A DNA stretch of 20,733 nucleotides, from the NCBI GenBank assembly GCA_902496345.1, contig CABVAP010000030.1, positions 1 to 20,733 of the forward strand, written 5' to 3'. The notes beneath the pieces were generated by a model. That model searched no databases and was not told the origin of the DNA. It worked only from the letters and a program-made list of their open reading frames with translations. Shown one piece after another: positions 6,949-15,512 of the stretch (position 1 is the stretch's first letter; each line of letters begins with the position of its first letter). A program made the translations under genes and the position numbers. The DNA is from an uncultured Eubacteriales bacterium. Lineage in GTDB: Bacteria > Bacillota > Clostridia > Lachnospirales > CAG-274.

Positions 6949-9117
6949 TTAAGCACGTTTAATCTCTTTTTCCAAAAGTTCAATATATTCTTTATAGTTT
7001 TGAATTTCCTTATCTTTGTTATCACATTTTGTTAAAACTTCATTAAATTCAGCATTTATGTTTTCAAGCAATTCTTTCAAAAAATCATCTTTAACAACTT
7101 GCATACTATTTTTAAAATTTCTAACAGAACTTTCAAGTTTATCAGATAAGCTATCAAAAATTTTAGAAATACCACTATCCAAAACATCTAATAAACTTGA
7201 TTTTTCACTTGATGAAGTAACCTCTCCACTAAATCGAGAAGAAACTCTATCAATAACATCAGAAATATCAATTTTTATAATAGGAAATTCAAGATTATTC
7301 AAAGTATTAGTAACCATAATTTTAAAGAACGCCGGATCATAATTATCATTACCCATATCAAAATTATCAACTATAACATTCAATAATTTTCTTTTAATTG
7401 TTTGAATACTAACTGTTTCTGAAAAAATCTTTTCAATTTCACTAACACAATCATTAGAATATGTTCTCAAATTACTTATAGCATCAGAAACTTGCAAATA
7501 AGTATATGTAACATCATAACTGCTGTATACCTTGTGAGATTTGCCCCAAGTCCAAGGCTTATACCATTTTGAATCAGAAACACTATAACTGGTTACTTTT
7601 GTTTCAACCCCAGTTTTTTCTTCAATTCGGTTATAATCTTTTATAAGACTTCTTATTTCTCTTATAGTATTAATTTTTTCACTTTCAATATTTGCAAATA
7701 ATTCGCCATAAACATTTTCAATTTGTGCCTTAATATTATTGATTTGGCGTTCCATATTATTTTTTTGTTCAACAAGTTGTTTTCTATCGTTATTAGATAA
7801 TAAATTCAATTTTTCAACTGTTGTTTTATACATATTTTCAAGAGTAGTTTTCAACTCAACCTTAGCAGTAGGTATAAAAGTTTGAGCCTTTTCTTGAAGA
7901 ATTTTTTGTTTTTCTTCTTTAACATCATAAAATATATCTTGAACTTCTTTAATATTTCCAATAAATTTCAAATCCTCATAAATGTTGTCTGAAAACTTTT
8001 CAAGCCCCTCATAAATATTCTTTTCTTCATCAGAATACTCAGAAACATCTTTTTTAGACATATTTTCAGTTATAGCAGACATCAAAATAGGATTTTGACA
8101 CTCTTTAATAGTTTCAATAAGAGTTGTCTTACCTTCTTTTTCAAGATTTTCAATAAAGTCTGAAACTCTCTTTTTAGCTCTTGATTTCAATTTTTGTTTT
8201 ACAATATAACAACCATCTTTAATATTATCAGCTTTATTATCATCAAAATCAGAAAAAATATCATCTTCATCTTTTACACATAAAATATCTCTCAACGCAC
8301 TATCATATTTGCTTGCAATAAGAACAAGCTTTTTAGCACCTTTTTGAGGCAACTGAAGTGATAACAATTCCCAATCACTTTTATCAAGAAATTGACTACT
8401 CTGGCTCAAAAAGAAAACAACATCACAAACTTCAATAAATTCTTGTGTTCTTTGTGTACGAGATGCAATAGGGTCGTTCAACCCAGGAGTATCAACTATT
8501 GAAATTTCCTTAAACTCATCTCTGTTCATATATAAAACAACTGATTTAATAACAGGTGTAAATTTCCCATTTTCTCCAACATAATCATTTAATTTGGAAG
8601 TAAGTTCAGAATAAGAATCAAATTTAATAACATCTTTTCCTCTTTGAATATACTCCATAGGGTCTATGCCGTTGTTTTTAACCATTTCCATAATTTCTCT
8701 TGCAGATGTATAAACATCTTCTTCACTATCAACAGTTGAATTATCCTGCATTTCTTCCCAGTCATAAATAGAATAATATTCAATTTCAATTTTGTTTTCA
8801 TCAGAATATTCCATTTTTGTCAATGTAGCCGTTTTAGGAGTAGATGCCTTTGGCAAAACTTCTTTTCCATCAAATAATAATGTATTTAAAAAAGACGATT
8901 TCCCTGCTTTAACTTGTCCAATAACCCCTATATTCAATTTTCTATCTTCTCTAAAAAAATCATTTATTTTTAATTTAAAATTATTTTTAATCTTTATAAT
9001 TTCATCAAAATCTTTTTCGTTGCCACTTTCTTTCAAATTTGTTGCAACACTCTCCAATGTCTGAGAAAAATCGTCAAACATTTTAATTTCTTCTTCAGTT
9101 TTTTCAAAAATCTCCAT
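6949..9117 (-). CDS. Dynamin-like GTPase, large (722 residues)
   Basis: The G domain shows G1 GQVKAGKSS at 67-75, candidate G2 threonines in TPKTATLT at 93-100, and G3 DTPG at 209-212. The G4 position reads ASKYD at 268-272 in place of the usual T/N-KxD, so a Ser replaces the Thr/Asn. Long helical regions follow, with an aromatic basic patch KWYKPWTWGK at about 517-526 that could contact lipid. The family (Dynamin_N, PF00350) remodels or tethers membranes on GTP hydrolysis; bacterial members act in membrane maintenance and phage resistance (established for some members). It lies between the TerB-like paralogues and the HerA-type gene, with gaps of 21 and 20 bp. The ATG has AGGAGG upstream. 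Confidence 0.85.
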   Translation of the reverse strand: MEIFEKTEEEIKMFDDFSQTLESVATNLKESGNEKDFDEIIKIKNNFKLKINDFFREDRKLNIGVIGQVKAGKSSFLNTLLFDGKEVLPKASTPKTATLTKMEYSDENKIEIEYYSIYDWEEMQDNSTVDSEEDVYTSAREIMEMVKNNGIDPMEYIQRGKDVIKFDSYSELTSKLNDYVGENGKFTPVIKSVVLYMNRDEFKEISIVDTPGLNDPIASRTQRTQEFIEVCDVVFFLSQSSQFLDKSDWELLSLQLPQKGAKKLVLIASKYDSALRDILCVKDEDDIFSDFDDNKADNIKDGCYIVKQKLKSRAKKRVSDFIENLEKEGKTTLIETIKECQNPILMSAITENMSKKDVSEYSDEEKNIYEGLEKFSDNIYEDLKFIGNIKEVQDIFYDVKEEKQKILQEKAQTFIPTAKVELKTTLENMYKTTVEKLNLLSNNDRKQLVEQKNNMERQINNIKAQIENVYGELFANIESEKINTIREIRSLIKDYNRIEEKTGVETKVTSYSVSDSKWYKPWTWGKSHKVYSSYDVTYTYLQVSDAISNLRTYSNDCVSEIEKIFSETVSIQTIKRKLLNVIVDNFDMGNDNYDPAFFKIMVTNTLNNLEFPIIKIDISDVIDRVSSRFSGEVTSSSEKSSLLDVLDSGISKIFDSLSDKLESSVRNFKNSMQVVKDDFLKELLENINAEFNEVLTKCDNKDKEIQNYKEYIELLEKEIKRA

Positions 9118-9138
9118 TAGTTATTTCCTCCTGTCTTC

Positions 9139-10356
9139 TTATTTTTTTATTTTTTGAAACATTTCCCAATCATACTCTTTTTCAAGTTCTTTTATTGACT
9201 TTTCTACTGTTTTACATTTTTTCAAGCAAGTTTTAAAATGATCTTTTCTGGCATAATTACTAAACGGATTTCCAAAAATCACATCACAAATATGTTCTAT
9301 ATCCTCTTTTTTAAAACCATATTTTTTCATTAATTTTATATCTAATAAATCAAACCCTTCGACCTTAAATTTTTCAATATATTCATCACCTATATCACTA
9401 ATATCAGTTTTAACATAATCTAATGTATGTACTATATTAAATTTATCATATTCAACATAATCAAGTATTCCCGTTTTTTCACATTTAATCTTTTTTACTA
9501 TATTTTCAGAATCTTTTTCTTCGAAGTGCCCAAACATACCTTCTAATGTTTTTCTTTTTCCTTCAAATATTATATCTTCGCCTTTATGTATTAGTTTTTC
9601 AGGTATATTTTTTATCCCTATATATTCTGTAATAATTTTAGTTTTACGACCAAAACTTCCTACTACTACTTTTTCCTCCTCAACTCTTTCTGGAAATTCC
9701 ACCTCAACCCTATATCTTTCCAATTCAGCAACAGGCAAATAATATCTAAAATTCTTAGCAAAAACGGAATAATCAAAATCATAATCCCAAGAAAAAACAT
9801 CAAGAGATTGACTAAGCATAACTTTAGAAACATTAATAATTTCCAAGAGCATTTTTTTATCAATATTAAATAACAAACAAATTTCAGAGATATACTTTTT
9901 CAATTCATCGCAACAAGAATTAATATCCCCACACATCATAAAACAATCAATAACAAAAGATATTTTTTCAACTTCATCTAAACTTTTAACAAACTCATCA
10001 ACCTTATTGTTGTCAATAAGCAAAGCATTTTTATATTCCTCACTAAGTTTGTTATTATACCCAATGCCATTTTTTATTCTTTCAATAAAAATAAGTCTAT
10101 CATAAACATCATTTTCATCTGTCATAGCAATCGATATAAGCATATCTATATAAAGGCCTTTTTCATAAAAATCCTTATTGCTTATATAATGCCCTTTTAT
10201 CGGATATTTCCCACCAACTCTTTCAATACCCTCAAAATCAATCTCTTTTGCTCCTTTTTGTTCCTCTTCTTCCTTAATTTCCGAAACCAATTTACTAAGC
10301 AAAATAATTCTGTCGCCCAAGCTTTTCAATTCTGCTTGAATTTCATCTTTTTTCAT
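9139..10356 (-). CDS. TerB-like domain protein, paralogue D, with a distinct C-terminus
   Basis: This 405-residue protein shares its first 200 residues with the three genes upstream: MKKDEIQ, an amphipathic helix (LKSLGDRIILLSK), the linker IDFEGIERVGGKYPIKGH, and a helical domain with two halves (YIDMLISIAMTDEN..IERIKNGIG and FVIDCFMMCG..EICLLFNIDKKMLLEI) that looks like TerB (PF05099, inference from pattern only). Unlike its paralogues it lacks the DUF6273-like end. Residues from about 230 on form a Lys/Glu-rich region that I do not recognise, ending in a helical segment. The ATG at 10356 follows GAGGTGG by five bases; an in-frame GTG nine bases earlier lies inside that site and is unlikely to be the start. 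Confidence 0.65.
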   Translation of the reverse strand: MKKDEIQAELKSLGDRIILLSKLVSEIKEEEEQKGAKEIDFEGIERVGGKYPIKGHYISNKDFYEKGLYIDMLISIAMTDENDVYDRLIFIERIKNGIGYNNKLSEEYKNALLIDNNKVDEFVKSLDEVEKISFVIDCFMMCGDINSCCDELKKYISEICLLFNIDKKMLLEIINVSKVMLSQSLDVFSWDYDFDYSVFAKNFRYYLPVAELERYRVEVEFPERVEEEKVVVGSFGRKTKIITEYIGIKNIPEKLIHKGEDIIFEGKRKTLEGMFGHFEEKDSENIVKKIKCEKTGILDYVEYDKFNIVHTLDYVKTDISDIGDEYIEKFKVEGFDLLDIKLMKKYGFKKEDIEHICDVIFGNPFSNYARKDHFKTCLKKCKTVEKSIKELEKEYDWEMFQKIKK

Positions 10357-10391
10357 AAATTCCACCTCAAATCTTATAACCTAACCCACAT
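10336..10391. repeat. 56-bp direct repeat, copy 1
   Basis: This stretch is identical to 11529-11584. It spans the last codons of paralogue C, the intergenic RBS region and the first seven codons of paralogue D. Identity runs unbroken through coding and non-coding bases, which indicates recent duplication or gene conversion between the tandem paralogues. Confidence 0.8.
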
Positions 10392-11549
10392 AGCCGGACG
10401 AACTAAAGTATCATGACTATCATCTTTTAGAGAATCCCAAGTTCTACCTTTAACAGGTATAAATCTTGCCATTATATCTCTCCCCCAATAAGAACTGTAA
10501 TGTTCATATTCTACTCTTACTCCCCAATGTGATTCAAAATCTTTGTCTTGACTTGTTGGTAAATACTTATCAATTTCTTTTTTATTAAGCATAAAGATTT
10601 TATCTGTTGTTTTTACATCAACTAATCTAGTACTAATAATCTTTTCCTTTTCAAAATTATTAAAACAATTATTTAAAAATTCACTATTTAACCATTTTCT
10701 CGCCTTACTTTTTTCCCAACCTCCGTCCATATCATAAATTGAACCTTCTCTTTTACCTATACCCTTCGGAGCTCTCTCAGCTAATAAAAAAGCTTTTCTA
10801 TCAACAATATCTAATACCCTCCATTGTATATCTTGTGAATCTTTGCCAAAATTTATAATGTCATTAACTTTAATACTTTCAATATAACGACAACCTTCTG
10901 TAACTCTAATAATACCAACAACATATTCCTTTATATATGGATAAATTATATCTATAATTTTATAATCATTAACATTTGTTAAACTATCAAAATATATGCT
11001 TTCATTTTGAGATATTATAGATTTACTTAATTTAGCAATTATTTTCAAATCATCTTTTTTTATTCCCATTATTAAACATAATTCTGCAATATATTCTTGA
11101 GTTTTTTCTTTTTCTTGGGATATTCCCATTAATATAAATGCGTCAATTATTAAAGAAATCTTATCATATGTATCTGTACTCTTAATAAACTCATCAACTA
11201 AACCATTATCTATAAGTAAAGTTTTTTTATAACTTTCTTCAAAGCTTTTTTCACTACCTATACCAAATCGTATTCTTTCAATAAACGCAAGTTTTTCACT
11301 AAGTGTTTCTTCTATCATAGCAACAGAAATAAGCATATTTATATAGAGTTCTTTTTCATATTGCCCACTTTTGCTCATATGATGACCATTTATAGGATAC
11401 TTGCCAGCAATTCTTGCAATATTATTAAAATCTATTTGCATTGCACTAATATCGTTTTTTTCTTCATCTATCTTTTCAACATGTTTACTTAACAAAAGTA
11501 TTTGTTCGCTCAAGGTCTTTAACTGCATTTGAATTTCATCTTTTTTCAT
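10374..11549 (-). CDS. TerB-like plus DUF6273-like protein, paralogue C
   Basis: This 391-residue protein has the shared N-terminal helix (MKKDEIQMQLKTLSEQI), the linker IDFNNIARIAGKYPINGH, and the TerB-like helical region at about 60-180. From about residue 225 it carries a DUF6273-like domain: VNDIINFG..IQWRVLDIVDRKAFLLAERA, a KARKWLNSEFLNN helix, KIFMLNKKEIDKYL, a GVRVEYEHYSSYWGRD segment in place of the usual WWLRS block, and the end TLVRPAMWVRL. The fold of this domain is not known to me; its layout recalls C-type-lectin/FGE-like domains that also end in a G-x-RPAL-like strand (inference). It overlaps nothing and lies 17 bp from both neighbours. The ATG at 11549 is preceded by GAGGTGG. 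Confidence 0.7.
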   Translation of the reverse strand: MKKDEIQMQLKTLSEQILLLSKHVEKIDEEKNDISAMQIDFNNIARIAGKYPINGHHMSKSGQYEKELYINMLISVAMIEETLSEKLAFIERIRFGIGSEKSFEESYKKTLLIDNGLVDEFIKSTDTYDKISLIIDAFILMGISQEKEKTQEYIAELCLIMGIKKDDLKIIAKLSKSIISQNESIYFDSLTNVNDYKIIDIIYPYIKEYVVGIIRVTEGCRYIESIKVNDIINFGKDSQDIQWRVLDIVDRKAFLLAERAPKGIGKREGSIYDMDGGWEKSKARKWLNSEFLNNCFNNFEKEKIISTRLVDVKTTDKIFMLNKKEIDKYLPTSQDKDFESHWGVRVEYEHYSSYWGRDIMARFIPVKGRTWDSLKDDSHDTLVRPAMWVRL

Positions 11550-11584
11550 AAATTCCACCTCAAATCTTATAACCTAACCCACAT
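11529..11584. repeat. 56-bp direct repeat, copy 2
   Basis: Second copy of the repeat at 10336-10391, spanning the end of paralogue B, the RBS and the start of paralogue C. A diverged third version is visible around 12870-12900 (ACTAACCCACAT and CAGGACGAAT shared) at the end of paralogue A. Confidence 0.8.
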
Positions 11585-12851
11585 TCCAGGGCGAATACTA
11601 CTAACATTAGAACATCTCAAAGCTCCCTCATAGCTTGAAGAATTATTACATATTTCTCCGTCACAATTTATATAAGCCATATATAAATTATAGCCATAAT
11701 TATGCACCTTAGTTCGCAAAAAATAATTTTGATAAAATTCATCATCTTTAACTTGTCTATCAGAGTCAGACAAAAAATATTTTTTTGCATCATCAACATT
11801 CAAAAGAAAAATCTTATCATTTAAACTAACATCATTTAGTTCCGTAGTAATAATCCTTTTTTTCAGAAACATCAAAATAACTATTAATAAAATCGTCATT
11901 CAACCATCTTCTTATACTGCTATCTCTGTAACTACCAATTTTGTCACAATTATCAATATTTTTTTGACTAACAGCATTTTCACTGGTCAAAAACATCTTA
12001 TCATCATCAATGTCCAAAACTCGCCATTTAAGTTTTCCAAAATCAATAACATCTCTAATTCTTGGACAATCTAAATAATATAAATTTTCAATTTCATAAT
12101 CAGATTTATAAAAATCAGAAAACTTAACCTCTTTTTTAACACCGCCAACAAATTGTTTAGCATATGAATAAAAAGGAACCAAAATTTTTTCCCTTTCTTT
12201 AACCGACTCAATATCTTTGCATATTTTTAAATAACCTCTATTGTCTTTTTCTAAAATCATTTTAACAATTTCAGAAATCAATATCACTTCATTTTTTGTC
12301 ATTCCAATAGCATCAAAAAATTCAGTAATAAAACCTAACTGGTCATCAGTAATATTTTTTCCAGAATATATAGTTAAAACTGAATCTACTGTAAAAATAT
12401 ATTTAAACCCTTTTTCTTTAATAAGATTTAAAGCCTCATTAAAAAAATCAATATCAACTTCCATCGATTTTTTCAAATATTCTTCAAAACTGCTTTTTGC
12501 ACCAATGCCCTTAATAAGTCTTTTTATAAATAGTTCCTGTTCTTCGCTTTCGTTTCCTTCATATCTCATAATAATACAAAGCATTTTCAAATAAACTTCT
12601 TTTGTATATTCATCAACATTTTGTTGCGAAAGCGTATGCCCCTCAATAATATAAGAATCTATTTTATTTTTCTTCATCTGTTCTCTAAATTTATTTATTA
12701 AATCTTTTTGATTTACAAAATCCTTTTTTATTAAATATTGTCCCCCTCTGCTTTCAACCCCCTCAAAATCAATTTCATCAATCTGCTTGCTAAGTAAAAC
12801 AATTCTTTCACTTAAACTTTTTAATTCTTCTTTAATTTCACATTTCTTCAT
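11567..12851 (-). pseudogene. TerB-like plus DUF6273-like protein, paralogue B, frameshifted
   Basis: The first frame starts at the ATG at 12851 (RBS GAGAGGGGGA) and encodes MKKCEIKEELKSLSERI, the linker IDFEGVESRGGQYLIK, KDLINKFREQMKKNK, the TerB-like region and the first half of the DUF6273-like domain (KLKWRVLDIDDDKMFL, IRRWLNDDFINSYFDVSEKK), then hits a stop at 11832. A second frame continues the domain from about 11870 with RIITTELNDV, KIFLLNVDDAKKYF, FLRTKVHNYGYNLYMAY and the end SIRPGMWVRL at 11567. The junction is a run of seven A (minus strand) after SEK; skipping one base restores homology to paralogue A (FEQKRI). It may be a true mutation, a sequencing error in a homopolymer, or a slippage switch. 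Joined length would be about 427 residues. Confidence 0.7.
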
Positions 12852-12871
12852 ATAATCCCCCTCTCAAAAAT

Positions 12872-13972
12872 TTATAAACTAACCCACATACCAGGACGAA
12901 TCAAACATGAATTTATAGGTTTAGCATTCGAAAAACGGTTGTTATGATAATATCTAATATAAAAAAAAGCATTATAGTCAGAATACCTATAATATAAATC
13001 TCTTAACCACCAATCTTCCCCACAGGCTCTATCATTCTCCGATACAAAATAGTTTTCTACTTCATTTTTACTTAAAAGAAATACTTTACCATTATCTGTA
13101 TCACAAATTCTTTTTTGTTCAAAAACATCAAAAGACGTATTAATAAACTCACCATTTAACCATCTATATATATCACTATTTTCATAGCATGAAATTTTAG
13201 AATCTTTATCAAAACATCTGTTATCAACAGCACCTTCACTTATCAAAAACATTGCACTTTCTTCATCATCTACATCTAAAACTCTCCACTTAAACTTTCC
13301 AAATTCGATAATATCTCTAATTTTAGGATAATCTAAATAATATATGGATTTATTATCTTCATCATCAGCTTCCATATCACATTTTCCAACTTCTTTTATA
13401 ACTCCACCAACAAACTGTTTAGCATAAGGATAAAAAGGAACCAATATTTTTTCTTTTTCTTGAATAGTTTCTATACTTTTACATATTTCCAAATATCCTT
13501 CATTATCTTGCTCCAAAACCGTTCTAACAATTTTAGAAATCAACTCCATTTCATCTTTGCTTATCCCAACCATTTCAGAAAGTTCAGCAACAAAACTAAT
13601 TTGTTCATCTGTAACATTTGATGCAATATATGTAATCAAAATAGAATCTATCGTAAAAATATATTTAAGTTCATTTTCTTTAATCTGTTTTAAAGCCTCA
13701 TCAAAAAACTTAATATCAACTTCCATAGCTTTTCTCAAATATTCTTCAAAACTTCCTTGTCCACCAATGCCTTTAATAAGTCTTTTTATAAATGTTGCTT
13801 GTTCTTCACTACCTTGTCCGTCATATCTCATAATAACACAAAGCATTTTTAAATATGTTTCTTTTGTATATTCATCAACATCTTTTTGTAAAAGAGTATG
13901 TCCCTCAATAGGATAAACTTCCCCTTTATTTTTTTTCATTTGTTCTCTAAATTTATTTATTAAATCTTTCAT
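12872..13972 (-). CDS. TerB-like plus DUF6273-like protein, paralogue A
   Basis: This 366-residue protein is the closest relative of paralogue B but lacks the N-terminal MKKxEI coiled-coil segment; it begins directly at MKDLINKFREQMKKNK. Residues 30-150 form the TerB-like region: YLKMLCVIMRYDGQGSEEQ, FIKRLIKGIG, KYIFTIDSILITY, VAELSEMVGISKDEMELI. The DUF6273-like domain spans about 210-366: DIIEFGKFKWRVLDVDDE, IYRWLNGEFIN, KVFLLSKNEVENYF, the WWLRDLYYRYSDYNAFFY block and LIRPGMWVSL at the end. The ATG follows AGGAGG by eight bases and lies 16 bp after the second dynamin gene, so the shorter N-terminus looks genuine, not miscalled. Confidence 0.7.
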   Translation of the reverse strand: MKDLINKFREQMKKNKGEVYPIEGHTLLQKDVDEYTKETYLKMLCVIMRYDGQGSEEQATFIKRLIKGIGGQGSFEEYLRKAMEVDIKFFDEALKQIKENELKYIFTIDSILITYIASNVTDEQISFVAELSEMVGISKDEMELISKIVRTVLEQDNEGYLEICKSIETIQEKEKILVPFYPYAKQFVGGVIKEVGKCDMEADDEDNKSIYYLDYPKIRDIIEFGKFKWRVLDVDDEESAMFLISEGAVDNRCFDKDSKISCYENSDIYRWLNGEFINTSFDVFEQKRICDTDNGKVFLLSKNEVENYFVSENDRACGEDWWLRDLYYRYSDYNAFFYIRYYHNNRFSNAKPINSCLIRPGMWVSL

Positions 13973-13988
13973 AAAACAATCCTCCTAA

Positions 13989-15512
13989 TTATCTCAATGA
14001 TTTATCAAGCATTTTTTTATATTCTTCAGAATTTTTCAAAACATCATTAAATCTAACTTTTTCTTTTTCAACTTCACAATTATTTTTTATAACTTCAAAC
14101 AATTCATTTTTATATTCACTGCCCCCGGCCTGTTTGTTGATTTTATTCTCAACATCAATAAACTGTTCTTTAATAATGTCAAAATAATTATTACTTGTTG
14201 AAATTCCATTTTTCTTTTTATATTCTTGAATAACCTGTAATGGACTTTGAATTTTATCTTGAATTAAATCAATTTCCGAAGGTTCTGGCATTAAAATTCC
14301 AACAATATCTCCAATAAATTTAATTTCAGTAAAAAATTCATTTTGAAGTTCTTTAAGTTTTTGATTTATGTCTTTTAATGCTTGTAAATTTTTCTTTATT
14401 TCTGTTATAACTGAATTTAAACATTCAACAACCGTATCATCATCAACTAAAGTTTTTGCCTTATTAAGTCTGCTAAGTCGTCTGTTTTCTTCATCAATTT
14501 CTTTTTCATAAAATTCTCTACATTTTACAAATATAACTTTAAAATTTCTTGCAAAACTCGATTCATAAACAACTTTATTCCAATTTTCAATATGTTCTTT
14601 TATTTTCTGACTGTCATATCCCTCAGGTTCTTCCCTTGAAAAAGCAACAACATCTTCATATTGTATACCTCTCATATCAAGAACATCTTTAATCTTTGAA
14701 ATAATATCTTTAATATCCTGTTTATTCTTTTTATCAGCCTTGTTCAATATAATAAGTTTAGGAATATCTTTTCTCAAAGTATTAATAAATTTAATATCTT
14801 CTTCCGTAATAGTTCCTGCATCTGCCTGAATAAACCATAATATAAAATTACTTAAGTTTAATTGTCCTCTTGCAATTTGTTCGTCTGTTCTTGCAGAATA
14901 TTCAGCCGAATCAGGTTTTGAATACCCTGGAGTATCCAAAAACGCAATATTTTCATATTTATGTAATGGTGTTGAAAAAAATATACTGTTAAGAAGATGT
15001 CCCAAAGTAACATTGTCAGTAACCTTTTCACAATCTTCATCTTCAATTTCTCCAAAACCATGAGCAATCTGATTAATTGCCAAAACTTCCATATTTATTT
15101 TTGAATCAAACACATTTACAGCCTGCGTATTATGTTTATCTCCACTAACAATATAAGTAGGAACAGAAGTTGATGGATTAATATCAGATGGCAAAACATT
15201 TTTTCCCATTAATGCATTAAGAAAACTTGATTTTCCACTTGAAAAACCTCCACCAAGAGCAACAATATTTTTGCCAATCAATTTATCATATAAAATAAAA
15301 TCTTTAAATTTTTCATATTCAAGTTTAAAATCTGTAAAAAGTTCGTGAAAATTAGATGGTGCATTTTTCTTCAATTCTTCTGGAATTTTTTCATTTATTA
15401 TTTTTTCAATTTTAGATAAGTCAACTTTCGTTTCAATAGTTTTATCTTGTCTTACTATATCTCTTAATAATTGAAAATTATTTTTTAATTTTTTTATAGT
15501 TCTATCGTCCAT
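13989..15512 (-). CDS. Dynamin-like GTPase, 507 residues
   Basis: The Dynamin_N-type G domain is complete: G1 GGGFSSGKSSF at 87-97, candidate G2 in NPSTSVPT at 112-119, G3 DTPGYSKP at 193-200 and G4 NKAD at 257-260. The C-terminal half is helical with a mildly hydrophobic segment (FIGDIVGILMPEP) that could serve as a membrane-contact region. It is clearly a different subfamily from its neighbours. Its start overlaps the end of the preceding dynamin gene by 11 bp, so the two are probably translated together and may form a hetero-oligomer, as paired bacterial dynamins do (known for other pairs; inference here). RBS AGGGGG precedes the ATG. Confidence 0.85.
   Translation of the reverse strand: MDDRTIKKLKNNFQLLRDIVRQDKTIETKVDLSKIEKIINEKIPEELKKNAPSNFHELFTDFKLEYEKFKDFILYDKLIGKNIVALGGGFSSGKSSFLNALMGKNVLPSDINPSTSVPTYIVSGDKHNTQAVNVFDSKINMEVLAINQIAHGFGEIEDEDCEKVTDNVTLGHLLNSIFFSTPLHKYENIAFLDTPGYSKPDSAEYSARTDEQIARGQLNLSNFILWFIQADAGTITEEDIKFINTLRKDIPKLIILNKADKKNKQDIKDIISKIKDVLDMRGIQYEDVVAFSREEPEGYDSQKIKEHIENWNKVVYESSFARNFKVIFVKCREFYEKEIDEENRRLSRLNKAKTLVDDDTVVECLNSVITEIKKNLQALKDINQKLKELQNEFFTEIKFIGDIVGILMPEPSEIDLIQDKIQSPLQVIQEYKKKNGISTSNNYFDIIKEQFIDVENKINKQAGGSEYKNELFEVIKNNCEVEKEKVRFNDVLKNSEEYKKMLDKSLR

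Noticed and set aside
7016..7342. Plus-strand open frames opposite the dynamin, HerA-type and TerB-like genes
   Set aside because: They are antisense to well-supported genes, lack binding sites and have low-complexity Ser/Phe/Ile-rich products typical of shadows in AT-rich DNA.
11850..11870. Programmed -1 frameshift at A-AAA-AAG in paralogue B
   Set aside because: The -1 frame stops within a few codons and does not enter the frame that continues the domain; only a +1 or -2 change does.
11567..13972. Diversity-generating retroelement variable regions in the C-termini of the DUF6273-like paralogues
   Set aside because: The C-terminal placement of variation is suggestive, but there is no reverse transcriptase, no template repeat and no clear excess of AAC/AAT codons in the window.
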